Below, in pieces: positions 41,091 to 49,526 of a stretch of 64,000 nt of DNA. Within the stretch, counting starts at the first letter, position 1. Every line of letters begins with the position of its first letter. Source of the stretch: Kistimonas asteriae (GTDB taxonomy: Bacteria > Pseudomonadota > Gammaproteobacteria > Pseudomonadales > Endozoicomonadaceae); the NCBI RefSeq assembly GCF_018263925.1, contig NZ_JAEVHF010000003.1:269788-333787 (forward strand), read 5' to 3'. The translations under genes and the position numbers were made by a program. Below the pieces are notes generated by a model. The model was not told where the DNA came from, searched no databases, and saw nothing but the letters and a program-made list of their open reading frames with translations.

Positions 41091-41675
41091 ATGAAAAAAG
41101 TAATTTACATTCTTTTTATAAGTATATTTTTAAGTGCATGTTCAAGCCTGACTCCTCCAGCAAGAAAGCATGAACTAAACAGTAGCAGTAGTTATTGGAT
41201 TGATTACGATGCTACCAGAAGAGGTACAATAATCTCAAACATCAATGGAAAATGGCAATCATGTGCAGAGCCTGCACCTGATGCTGCAATTGGAGTTTTA
41301 GCAACATTAGAAGCTGAAATTGATGCATTAGAAAAAACAGATGCAAATGTAAGTGGTGAATTAGCACAAAGCGTTGTCTCTCTAACAGATAAAACACAAA
41401 TGGTTCTTTTCTTACGAGAGTCGCTTTATCGCTTATGCGAGATCAGCATGAACTCTGATATCCCACCATCCCAATTAGAGGCACTGTACAAGAGCGTAAT
41501 AGACTCAGCAACAACACTGGTAAAAACCGAGGCAGAAAAAGTCAATATTGAGAAATTAAAACTTGAACAAAAAAGACAAGAGCAAGCTGACCAAGCCGCT
41601 TTTATTTACAATTACTTATCCCAAAAGGATGTAGATCCCAGTCTGATACAAGAACTACTTAAAACGATGCCTTAA
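41091..41675 (+). CDS. Hypothetical lipoprotein
   Basis: A 194-residue protein with a lipoprotein signal (MKKVIYILFISIFLSACSSL; lipobox LSAC, Cys17). The mature part contains WIDYDATRRGTII and CAEPAPDAA, a motif combination I have seen in uncharacterised lipoproteins of mobile regions, followed by a helical, coiled-coil-like end (about 150-178, rich in Lys, Glu and Gln). The function is unknown. Base composition is AT-rich, unlike the core genome. AAGAGAAAAC precedes the ATG. It is the first gene of the island. Confidence 0.75.
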   Translation: MKKVIYILFISIFLSACSSLTPPARKHELNSSSSYWIDYDATRRGTIISNINGKWQSCAEPAPDAAIGVLATLEAEIDALEKTDANVSGELAQSVVSLTDKTQMVLFLRESLYRLCEISMNSDIPPSQLEALYKSVIDSATTLVKTEAEKVNIEKLKLEQKRQEQADQAAFIYNYLSQKDVDPSLIQELLKTMP

Positions 41676-41825
41676 CAATAAAATACATAGTTTTATAGAT
41701 AGTCAGTGTAGTAAACAGTATCGTTTTTTGCGCTATACAAGTGCGTCATGTATGGCAACAATCTGCCTAATATTCATTCGGCGCCCTACACGCTGGCATT
41801 AGGTGAAAAAATAAGGAGCTAAATA

Positions 41826-42167
41826 ATGGATAGTGTTCTAGAAACAATAATGAACCCACATGGAATGATTGGAGTTGTTTGTATTCTTCTAATATTTTCT
41901 GGTTTATTTGCACTCAAAAGTATGAAAGCTGAAAGCCCTTTGGCTCCATATGTACTTCAAATACTAGGCCTTACCTTTATATTGCCTGTCGTTATTTTAA
42001 TTACGGTTACTATACAAGTTGATGGTCAGGCAATAATGGGGTTGCTCGGTACGATAGTGGGTTATATTTTTGGTACATCTCAAGTACAAGCTAAAAATAC
42101 GCTTAACTCATCACCATCGTCTAACAAGTCAAGCAACTCAGGCGCCGAAGACGACGGAGGTTTTTGA
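41826..42167 (+). CDS. Small two-helix membrane protein
   Basis: A 113-residue protein with membrane segments near residues 13-31 and 43-66 and a third weakly hydrophobic stretch containing MGLLGTIVGYIFGTSQ. A polar Ser/Asn-rich tail of about 25 residues ends in acidic EDDGGF. No known domain was recognised; the size and layout are holin-like. AAGGAGC precedes the ATG. It starts a run of four closely spaced small genes and is the best candidate for the first gene of that operon. Confidence 0.7.
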   Translation: MDSVLETIMNPHGMIGVVCILLIFSGLFALKSMKAESPLAPYVLQILGLTFILPVVILITVTIQVDGQAIMGLLGTIVGYIFGTSQVQAKNTLNSSPSSNKSSNSGAEDDGGF

Positions 42168-42193
42168 AGCACTATGTTTTTAGGAGTTAATCA

Positions 42194-42502
42194 ATGAGAT
42201 TATTCATAAAAAACTCATTAGGAGAAAAAAAGTACTTAAATACGAGTGCTTCTTCTAGGAAGGAACTTTCTAATAAAATAGGAAGTGATTACATTGAGAT
42301 TGAGAATGATACATATCATATTTCTCAAGTAATGGCAGAGCAAACAACTGAATCAACACCTGTCTCAACGGTCATTGGTGGCGCTCTTGGTTTAGTAGGA
42401 GGAATGCCAGGAGTTCTAATTGGCGGAGTAATTGGAGCAATCTTGGGAAATGATTCTGACAAAAGAGAAAAATCAAATATAGAAGCATTTAACAGGAGCT
42501 AA
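42194..42502 (+). CDS. Small protein with a C-terminal glycine-zipper membrane segment
   Basis: A 102-residue protein. An N-terminal soluble part of about 55 residues (strand-like, beginning MRLFIKNSLGEKKYL) is followed by a Gly-rich hydrophobic segment (VIGGALGLVGG...LIGGVIGAILG, about 60-87) of the glycine-zipper kind, and then a charged tail. Glycine zippers form tight helical packing and occur in pore-forming and outer-membrane-associated proteins. The function is unknown. TAGGAG precedes the ATG. It is 26 bases after the previous gene and 7 before the next. Confidence 0.7.
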   Translation: MRLFIKNSLGEKKYLNTSASSRKELSNKIGSDYIEIENDTYHISQVMAEQTTESTPVSTVIGGALGLVGGMPGVLIGGVIGAILGNDSDKREKSNIEAFNRS

Positions 42503-42509
42503 GAGTTAA

Positions 42510-43025
42510 ATGGATCGTAACTCAATAATCGCACTTGTACTTGTCGGCATACTAGCTTCTATCACTGCTTTTTATCAGAGTGAAATGGCTGATTATGTAA
42601 GACTTGTCCTTGAAAAAGGTTATCTTAAAAAAGTTATTTTTATCTCTGTAGTTGCAGTTGTTTTAACACATGCTGTTAGGGTTAAATCAAACGATAGTGC
42701 AGGAATGGTTGTGAGAACTGGATTTTTACCACTCGATATAGGTCTGACCATTGGTACTTATTCAGCAGTTTCGACAACAGCTTGCTCTTTACTTGAGGGA
42801 GCCTTTATACAGCGATTTTATGGTGATGTTGTTTACTTCACAAAATTTGAAGTACTGGATATAAATGTTCTACTTGGTGTGTCGGGCCTGCTTCTATGGT
42901 ACGTCGTCTTTCACATGTTTATTCTTGGGAAAGAACTTTTTTTTCCAAAATATAGAGCTGTAGCTTCAACTAAAACAAAACATACAAGTCAATCTGTCCG
43001 ACCACATTCAGCTGCCTCTGATTGA
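42510..43025 (+). CDS. Multi-pass membrane protein
   Basis: A 171-residue protein with about four hydrophobic helices (near 5-22, 41-58, 75-95 and 118-138) and a polar C-terminal tail rich in Lys, Thr and Ser. No known family was recognised. It sits 7 bases after the previous small gene, with AGGAGC upstream in that gene's end, so the two are likely co-translated. Confidence 0.68.
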   Translation: MDRNSIIALVLVGILASITAFYQSEMADYVRLVLEKGYLKKVIFISVVAVVLTHAVRVKSNDSAGMVVRTGFLPLDIGLTIGTYSAVSTTACSLLEGAFIQRFYGDVVYFTKFEVLDINVLLGVSGLLLWYVVFHMFILGKELFFPKYRAVASTKTKHTSQSVRPHSAASD

Positions 43026-43051
43026 GGCCTTGGCAATAAGGGTTTTATACA

Positions 43052-43696
43052 ATGTTACGGAGTCTTATCCAAGAAATAATAAACAATGCAGGATTAGAGA
43101 TCTACTTTGCTTTTGTGGTTTTTTTAATAATAAAGCTTTATCCGAGCCTTAAAAAACACTTCGATAATAACAAAGCAATAGAAAAAGAAGAGCTTGAGTT
43201 ATTATCAGAAATACTATCAAACAAAAACAAAGCCAATGTTTCTTTTCTAATAGAGCAGATAATCGAAAAAAAGTATGGCAAGGCCATTTCATGGCGAGAA
43301 ATCTCTTACATATTAGAGTTGCACTCACCCTCAGAAGCACTTTCGAATTATATCAATGGAAAGCAATTCATAAACTTTCCCATATCTGAAGGTGAACCTA
43401 TATTTCGTTCCCCTATGAACAAATCAAACTACAGAAAATTTAGAGCATTATGGAATGTATTTTGGTATTTTACCTTCTCATTTTTATGCTTAGCCTTGCT
43501 ACCCATATCTGCTTGGATACTTGGAGAACTTGGCCCTTTGTGGTTTGTAAGCACAGTAGTTTTTTCTATATATTCTGGATGGATAGCATATTTTTGCTTA
43601 GCGGGTCTAGGCAAGATAGTCAGTGCCGAACATTTTATGGATGCTATTAATAGCCAAGATAAATACATACCTCATAAGAGAAATTTATATTATTAA
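43052..43696 (+). CDS. Membrane protein of unknown function
   Basis: A 214-residue protein. One N-terminal helix (about 14-30) is followed by a soluble charged domain (about 31-125, starting KKHFDNNKAIEKEELELL) and then two helices (about 133-157 and 162-186) with a polar tail. It is the last gene of the four-gene run. Its stop codon lies inside the left arm of a 73-base inverted repeat. No family was recognised. Confidence 0.68.
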   Translation: MLRSLIQEIINNAGLEIYFAFVVFLIIKLYPSLKKHFDNNKAIEKEELELLSEILSNKNKANVSFLIEQIIEKKYGKAISWREISYILELHSPSEALSNYINGKQFINFPISEGEPIFRSPMNKSNYRKFRALWNVFWYFTFSFLCLALLPISAWILGELGPLWFVSTVVFSIYSGWIAYFCLAGLGKIVSAEHFMDAINSQDKYIPHKRNLYY

Positions 43697-43765
43697 CGGG
43701 CCTAAAAAGTACGTGGTGTTTGCTGCTACGCAGCCCCCCCCTACGGCGCCCCACACAGCCGTTAA
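43693..43765. repeat. Imperfect inverted repeat after the membrane-gene run
   Basis: Outer arms TTAACGG (43693-43699) and CCGTTAA (43759-43765) enclose a small hairpin, GCTGC-TAC-GCAGC, and a run of C. The structure begins at the stop codon of the preceding gene and ends with GTTAAAT. It resembles a terminator or a degenerate attC site, but the second inner box pair of an attC is not convincing. Confidence 0.5.
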
Positions 43766-43919
43766 ATGTAGAAATCAACCACACAATTAGCAGAATAGTG
43801 ATTTACTTATCTTCAATAACAACACTCAAAATTCGTGCTTCATATACGGCGTGTATTTTTTACCAAACTTGTTTAGCTAACCTTATCTAATTTTATCAGC
43901 GTGAAAGAGAATTGAGAAA

Positions 43920-46900
43920 ATGGCAATAAACTGGCACAACATAAGACCTTTAGAGAATTCACAAAACGAAGGTTTTGAAGAGCTTGTTTGCCAATTAGCG
44001 CGAAACGAAAACATTCCGAATAAAAAGAAGTTCGTGCGAAAGGGAAAGCCTGACGCAGGTGTTGAGTGCTATTGGATACTAGAAAACGCAGATGAATGGG
44101 CTTGGCAGGCAAAATACTTCACAGCAAGCCTTGAAGACAACCAGTGGACGCAACTAGATAAATCTGTCAAAACAGTTTTAGACAAACACCCTAACCTTAC
44201 AAATTACTACATTGCCATACCCAATGATCCACCAGACGCCAGACTGTCAGGACAAAAGTCGATGTTAGATAAGTGGAATGAAAGGGTTAGAAAATGGGAA
44301 GGATGGGCATCAGATAAAGGGCTAAGTGTTACGTTCATGGCTTGGTGGAGTTCAGACTTAATCTCTAAGCTTAGTAAACCTGAGAACCAAGGGTTAACTT
44401 ACTTTTGGTTTAACCGTGAAGAGTTTACGGACAGTTGGTTTGCCAGTAATACAGAGCAATCAATCGCAGACTTAGGTAAGAGATATACACCTAACTTTTA
44501 TGAAGACTTAAATGTAAACCTAGATATATCAAAAATTTTTATTGGGTTAGCCAGAGGTGAAAAACTTAAAAATGATGTTGAAGTCACCATTGACGAACTA
44601 CTTCAACTGGGGAAAGAGGCTATTCCAACTGAATCATTACTGAAAAATGAAAAAATCAAGCTTTCTCAAGCTCTTGATGACTTAGCACAATTTTTTCTCT
44701 CGGTAGAGTTTGACGGCATTGAGCATATACCGCAGGAAGGCTTTAAGTTATTAATTGAAGAAGTTAAATCGACACTAAGCGTTGTTAACGACTTTTATTA
44801 CTCCGAAGAAGAAAAACTAAGAAAAAAGAACCCTGAATCTCACAGTAGATACCAAAAATTTGGTACCGAACTAAACAACGTATTCAACGCCGAACAAGCC
44901 GCTTATAAAGCACTAGAGGTGATATCCAGTGACGAATTTACGTTAGCTAACAACCCATATTTAGTATTAAAAGGTGAAGCAGGCATTGGTAAATCACACC
45001 TACTTGCTGATGTAATAACTTCAAGAAACAAAGATGGTTCTCAAAGTTTATTTCTACTTGGCCAACACTTTGTTACCGAGGAAGATCCTTGGACTCAAAT
45101 TAAGAAAAAACTTGATATCACTTGCTCTTCTCATCAATTCTTTGGCGCACTCAATGCGAAAGCCGAAGCCAACAAGCAGCGCATAATTCTATTTATAGAC
45201 GCAATCAATGAAGGTAAAGGTCGTTACTTCTGGCCTGATAATATAAGTGGTTTTGCGCAAAACATTAAAAAGTATCCGTGGCTAGGCTTAGTGATTTCAG
45301 TTCGCTCTTCATATTCAAATTTGCTTTTACCCGAAGAGCTAACATCGAGAAATGAATTTATTTTTACCACTCATTACGGCTTTACAGATGTAGAATATGA
45401 AGCAACCAAAATATTTTTTGACAACTTCGGTATAGAACAACCGTCTATTCCACTGCTTCATCCAGAGTTCCAGAATCCGCTTTTTCTTTTATTGTTTTGC
45501 GAAGGCTTGAGTAAAGCTGGTTATTCAAGAATACCTAAAATCCAAGGACTAACAGATATTATCGGCTTCTTTATAAATAGTGTAAACCAAAGGCTGTCAA
45601 AGCCAAATCAATTTGAGTACCCACCTAGCATTAACATTGTCGAAAAAGCCATTAGCGCCATAATGTCGAAGAAGTTTATTACTCCTGACAAAGTAATCTC
45701 TTATGAAGACGCGCTTATTGAGCTAAATACTTTGTCACAAAAGTATGGCATCAAGTCAGGGTTGTTAGATAGCTTGGTATCAGAAGGAGTATTTTCTAAA
45801 AATTTGTTTTGGATTAGCGAGTCTGAAAGCTATCAAGAAGGAATCTACCTGTCTTACGAGCGATTTGAAGATCATATGATGGCAAGATTTTTACTCGCAC
45901 AACACCCTAATGTAGAAGACGAATTTAAGGAAGGTGGTGTCTATTACAAGCTGTTTAGTGATAACAACACCTGCTATCAAAATAAAGGTCTACTCGAAGC
46001 TTTATCAATTCAGATTCCAGAATCAACAGGCTCAGAGCTCTACTCCTTTGCTCCGCACATTAAAGGCAAATATCCTGTTGTAGAAAGCTTTGTTCAAAGT
46101 TTGTTATGGCGAAATGTTAAGCATGCCAATGAGAGCATGATCGCCTATATCAATGACGAAGTAATTTCTAATTACAATACCCAAGATCTATTTTGGGACA
46201 CAATAATTGCACTTAGCTCAAACCCTGAGCACTTTTTTAATAGTAAATTTTTACACAAGAACCTTTACAAAAAGACTTTGGCTGAAAGAGATGGGTGGTG
46301 GACTGTTTATCTCAAAGATGTTTATTACCGAAATAGCGCTATTAAAAGGTTAATTGACTGGGCTTGGAATGATTGCGATAAATCGCATATTTCATCCAAA
46401 TCCCTTAAGCTCTCCGCTATTGCCCTTACTTGGTTGTTTACAAGCACTGACCGAAAATTACGTGACGAAGCAACAAAAGCGCTAGTTTGTTTATTAAAAG
46501 AGAATATCGTCATATTAATTCAAGTTTTAACTAAGTTTGAAGGTGTCAATGATCCGTACGTTTACGAGCGGTTGTTTGCGGCAGCCTATGGCTGTTCTCT
46601 GTTAACCACAGATAAAGCTTCTCTCAAATCATTAGCAACTTACGTTAATAGTACAATCTTTGATACCGAAAGTGAGGTTTATCCGCATATCTTGCTGCGG
46701 GACTATGCGCGTGGAGTTATCGAATACGCACACCATACATGTGGAGATTTAGGTTTCGACCTTGATAAGTGTCGTCCTCCGTATAAAAGTGACTTTCCAA
46801 CTAATTTCCCAACTAATGAGGATATTGATACAAAATATGAAGTCGACTTTGACAAGGACAAAAGATATCTCTACTCCCAAAATAATATTTTAAGCTCTAT

Positions 46901-48152
46901 GACTACTGAGTATGGGCGAGGTGTCTGTGGCTATGGTGATTTTGGTCGATATACCTTTCAGTCAGCTCTTAGAGCTTGGGATGTGAATCCCGACGAATTT
47001 AGTAACGTAGCCGTCGAGTGGATATTTGAAAAATATGGGTATGACGCTGAATTACATGGTGAATTTGATAGCAAAATAGGCTCAGGTAGAGGCAGGGGCT
47101 CACGCAGTGAACGCATTGGTAAAAAGTACCAATGGATAGCTCTGCATGAGGTATTAGCACGAGTTTCTGACAACTGCATTATGAAATCTGACCAAGGATG
47201 GAAAGACAATGATACCGAACCTTACCAAGGGACTTGGCAGCCAAATGTTCGGGATATAGACCCATCAATGCTCCTTAGATATTCAGAATGGGAAAACGAA
47301 AAGTCTACTAATACTAAATGGTGGCTAACTGAACAACACGAAAACTGGACTATAAGTGACAAAGAATGGATTCATGAAACCAACGACTTACCAAACCCTG
47401 AATCATTAATTTCGGTTATTGATAACGACAATGAAGAATGGCTGGTACTTGAAGGCTATCCTGAGTGGGCAGAGCCAAAAGAACTAGGTAAAAAACAGTG
47501 GGATCATCCTCACAAGAGAATGTGGTATCACGTTAGAAGCTACATTGTTTCAGAAGACCAATGTCAAAAATTATATGATTGGGCAACCAAGCAAGACTTT
47601 ATGGGCAGATGGATGCCTGAAGCTTCAGACAGATATCAAGTCTTTGACCGTGAATACTATTGGTCGAAGGCTCACCAATATTTTAATAATTACTACTACG
47701 GTGGATTAGAGCAACACGAAATAAAACTAAAAGACACTAACAACAGTAAAATTGAAGTTACTCTAACCACCACTAACTACTCGTGGGAGAAAGGTAATGA
47801 CGGTTCAATAGAAGGTTCACTAAATATTCTCAAACCATCTGCTTTTGTCCACAACGGCATGGGCTTAAAGCCCACAGATAAAGTATCTGAGTTTGTTAAT
47901 GAGAACAATCAACTGTGCTGCTTCAGTCCTTCTATAGCGAACAAAGACAAAGCTTTTTTACTAATAAATAAAAGATTATTTTTGGATTTTTTAAAATCAA
48001 ACAAGCTTAAAATTATTTGGACCATTTTGGGTGAAAAGAACATTATTGGCGGTTTCAGCTCCAAAGAATATTCAGGTCGCCTTAACATAAGTGGTGCCTA
48101 TAAGCTCAATAAACAAAGCTTTGAGGGTGTAATAAACACAAATATTAAGTAG
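43920..48152 (+). CDS. Mrr-like nuclease fused to a STAND ATPase (Avs-like anti-phage candidate)
   Basis: A 1410-residue protein. Residues 1-150 look like a PD-(D/E)xK nuclease of the Mrr type: GFEELVCQLA, Asp45 in GKPDAGVE, and Gln63-Lys65 in WQAKYF. After a helical linker comes a P-loop ATPase of the STAND class: Walker A GEAGIGKSHLL (352-362), an LLGQ motif (about 379-382), Walker B IILFIDAINEG (422-432) and a sensor at VISVRSSY (458-465). The remainder (about 600-1410) is a large helical and Trp-rich region that would act as the sensor; I recognise no TPR. Avs proteins use this layout: phage protein binding opens the ATPase and activates the N-terminal nuclease. It is shorter than known Avs4 proteins. 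AT-rich composition and position in an island support acquisition by transfer. Confidence 0.8.
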   Translation: MAINWHNIRPLENSQNEGFEELVCQLARNENIPNKKKFVRKGKPDAGVECYWILENADEWAWQAKYFTASLEDNQWTQLDKSVKTVLDKHPNLTNYYIAIPNDPPDARLSGQKSMLDKWNERVRKWEGWASDKGLSVTFMAWWSSDLISKLSKPENQGLTYFWFNREEFTDSWFASNTEQSIADLGKRYTPNFYEDLNVNLDISKIFIGLARGEKLKNDVEVTIDELLQLGKEAIPTESLLKNEKIKLSQALDDLAQFFLSVEFDGIEHIPQEGFKLLIEEVKSTLSVVNDFYYSEEEKLRKKNPESHSRYQKFGTELNNVFNAEQAAYKALEVISSDEFTLANNPYLVLKGEAGIGKSHLLADVITSRNKDGSQSLFLLGQHFVTEEDPWTQIKKKLDITCSSHQFFGALNAKAEANKQRIILFIDAINEGKGRYFWPDNISGFAQNIKKYPWLGLVISVRSSYSNLLLPEELTSRNEFIFTTHYGFTDVEYEATKIFFDNFGIEQPSIPLLHPEFQNPLFLLLFCEGLSKAGYSRIPKIQGLTDIIGFFINSVNQRLSKPNQFEYPPSINIVEKAISAIMSKKFITPDKVISYEDALIELNTLSQKYGIKSGLLDSLVSEGVFSKNLFWISESESYQEGIYLSYERFEDHMMARFLLAQHPNVEDEFKEGGVYYKLFSDNNTCYQNKGLLEALSIQIPESTGSELYSFAPHIKGKYPVVESFVQSLLWRNVKHANESMIAYINDEVISNYNTQDLFWDTIIALSSNPEHFFNSKFLHKNLYKKTLAERDGWWTVYLKDVYYRNSAIKRLIDWAWNDCDKSHISSKSLKLSAIALTWLFTSTDRKLRDEATKALVCLLKENIVILIQVLTKFEGVNDPYVYERLFAAAYGCSLLTTDKASLKSLATYVNSTIFDTESEVYPHILLRDYARGVIEYAHHTCGDLGFDLDKCRPPYKSDFPTNFPTNEDIDTKYEVDFDKDKRYLYSQNNILSSMTTEYGRGVCGYGDFGRYTFQSALRAWDVNPDEFSNVAVEWIFEKYGYDAELHGEFDSKIGSGRGRGSRSERIGKKYQWIALHEVLARVSDNCIMKSDQGWKDNDTEPYQGTWQPNVRDIDPSMLLRYSEWENEKSTNTKWWLTEQHENWTISDKEWIHETNDLPNPESLISVIDNDNEEWLVLEGYPEWAEPKELGKKQWDHPHKRMWYHVRSYIVSEDQCQKLYDWATKQDFMGRWMPEASDRYQVFDREYYWSKAHQYFNNYYYGGLEQHEIKLKDTNNSKIEVTLTTTNYSWEKGNDGSIEGSLNILKPSAFVHNGMGLKPTDKVSEFVNENNQLCCFSPSIANKDKAFLLINKRLFLDFLKSNKLKIIWTILGEKNIIGGFSSKEYSGRLNISGAYKLNKQSFEGVINTNIK

Positions 48153-48302
48153 CACAATACACAGGCACCCGTGTTATGAACACAAAGGGCCTGTTACGCA
48201 GGCACCAAATAAAGGAGTCAGTAAACAAAGAGGGCAAAAATCTTTTTCGTAGTCTAATTAATCTCGGCTAACCATTTAACAAGCGTAAGCACTCGGAACA
48301 TG

Positions 48303-48351
48303 AACCTCCCCCGCTTTAGTGGACATCAAAACCACTAAAGCGGGGGAGGTT
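48303..48351. repeat. Perfect 20-base-arm palindrome, possible IS-end relic
   Basis: Arms AACCTCCCCCGCTTTAGTGG and its exact complement flank the loop ACATCAAAA. With the preceding TG, the sequence (TGAACCTCC...GTGGACATC) resembles terminal repeats of IS3-family elements, so this may be two IS ends joined after internal deletion. It lies between the STAND gene and the hxlR relic. No T-run follows it, so a terminator role is less likely. Confidence 0.6.
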
Positions 48352-48371
48352 CTGAGTCCCTAGCGCAACCG

Positions 48372-48758
48372 TCAGCTTTCAACGCGATTCAGCAAGTCCC
48401 GAATCAGGTTTTCACGGTTCGTTTTGATCCGTTTGACCAGTGGCCGGGGCGCATTGGTATCCGGGTCGTATTGGCTGCTCCAGGCAATCATCTCCAGCAT
48501 GATCGGCAACCTATCTTTGCCGGCTTGCGTGAGCGTATAGACCTTTTTCCGCTTGTCACCGGGGTCGGCCTGCCTGGTAATCAAGCCGTCGTTCTCCCGC
48601 TTTTCCAGGCGGCTCGACAGGATGTTCGTCGCCATCCGCTCATCCGAGTTTTGCAGTGCGGAAAAGGACTGTTTTCCAAAAAACAGGAGATCCCGAAGGA
48701 TCAGTAAGCTCCATTTGTCGCCGACACAATCCAGTACATTGGCGATGGGGCAGTCTGA
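48372..48758 (-). pseudogene. 5'-truncated HxlR-family regulator
   Basis: The frame encodes most of an HxlR winged-helix regulator: CPIANVLDCVGDKWSLLILR at the start of the conserved domain, RMATNILSSRLEKREN and KVYTLTQAGKDRL. An ATG at 48635 would remove half of the DNA-binding domain. The frame continues upstream to about 48758 without any start codon and then runs into a REP-like palindrome (48769-48815), beyond which a stop occurs. The likely event is loss of the first ~10 codons and the promoter when the repeat arrived. A non-canonical start cannot be fully excluded. Confidence 0.75.
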
Positions 48759-48768
48759 AAAGGAAAAA

Positions 48769-48815
48769 GGGTCAGGTCTTGAAATTTGATTGGTTCAAGA
48801 ATCAAGACCTGACCC
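48769..48815. repeat. REP-like inverted repeat
   Basis: Arms GGGTCAGGTCTTGA and TCAAGACCTGACCC (14 bases, perfect) with a 19-base centre. The GGGTCAGGTCTTG core is, from memory, common near Y1 (RAYT-type) transposases in gammaproteobacteria, so this is probably a mobilised REP unit. It borders the broken hxlR and the end of the DUF1826 gene and may end transcription from the latter. Confidence 0.7.
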
Positions 48816-48836
48816 TAAAACACTCAACGAAACGGA

Positions 48837-49526
48837 CTAATCGCTAACATCCAACGTCAACAGCAACCGATGTTCTCCGGTCGGCACTTCGGGCGATCGA
48901 TGCACCAGTCCGGCATTTTCGTTCCCGACCCAGCGTTCGCCTTTGATGAGCGCCACGTCGCCACAGGTGAGTTGCTGAATGTCATCCTCTTTCTGAAACA
49001 GACCAGAAACAGCATCGGGCTGGCCATTGTTCCCGGAACCGAGCTTTGAGCGATTGACCGCGTGATGCGGCAGCCATTCGGTGGCGACACCGCAATAGGT
49101 GGTAACCAACCGACAGGGAACCCGGTCGACGTGAAATCGTGGGCACATTGCACGGTGCAGTGTCGCCAAACGCAAGCCGGCACGCTTTATTTCGAAGAGG
49201 TAGCAAAACATATCCACGAGTTCAGCAACGTTCCCGGCAAGTTCTGTTGGCACGGTTCCTCTACTCGCCTCGCCGATTGCGGCATGAACGTTATGCGGCG
49301 AGACGATCATGGTGCTTTCAAACTGCGGGTTAGCGGCGAGAAAATCGTCCACGGCGTCCTTTAGTCGCTCGGTGAGCGTGCGCTGCCAAATTGCGATGTT
49401 GATGTCTTCCTGATAAATATCGGCAAGGACTGTTGGCACGTTGCCAGATGAGGGAAACCGATGTTGAGTGCGATCACCTTGCACAGCATCAGGGGCGAGT
49501 GATTGTTCAGCAATAGCAGACCTCAT
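48837..49526 (-). CDS. DUF1826 protein of the zinc-starvation unit
   Basis: A 229-residue protein of the DUF1826 family, often encoded beside COG0523 GTPases under Zur control. Visible features include FCYLFEIKRAGLRLATLHRAMCPRFHVDRVPCRL, here cited by position (about 132-165), with conserved His and Cys residues that could bind metal, and a C-terminal HRSPEVPTGEHRLLLTLDV. The start is set at 49526, where the ATG overlaps the GTPase stop (TGATG) and GGGAG lies eight bases before; a longer frame would overlap the GTPase by 88 bases. The biochemical role is unknown. Confidence 0.82.
   Translation of the reverse strand: MRSAIAEQSLAPDAVQGDRTQHRFPSSGNVPTVLADIYQEDINIAIWQRTLTERLKDAVDDFLAANPQFESTMIVSPHNVHAAIGEASRGTVPTELAGNVAELVDMFCYLFEIKRAGLRLATLHRAMCPRFHVDRVPCRLVTTYCGVATEWLPHHAVNRSKLGSGNNGQPDAVSGLFQKEDDIQQLTCGDVALIKGERWVGNENAGLVHRSPEVPTGEHRLLLTLDVSD

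Noticed and set aside
41003..48280. The whole island as a chain of integron cassettes
   Set aside because: Core-like GTTRRRY and RYYYAAC words occur, but the paired inner boxes of attC sites are absent or poor at 41690-41805 and 48274-48300, no integrase is in the window, and a 4.2 kb cassette would be exceptional. It is kept only as a weak lead.
48303..48351. The strong palindrome as a terminator for the STAND gene
   Set aside because: It lies 150 bases after the stop and lacks a T-run on the plus strand; IS-end relic is a better fit.
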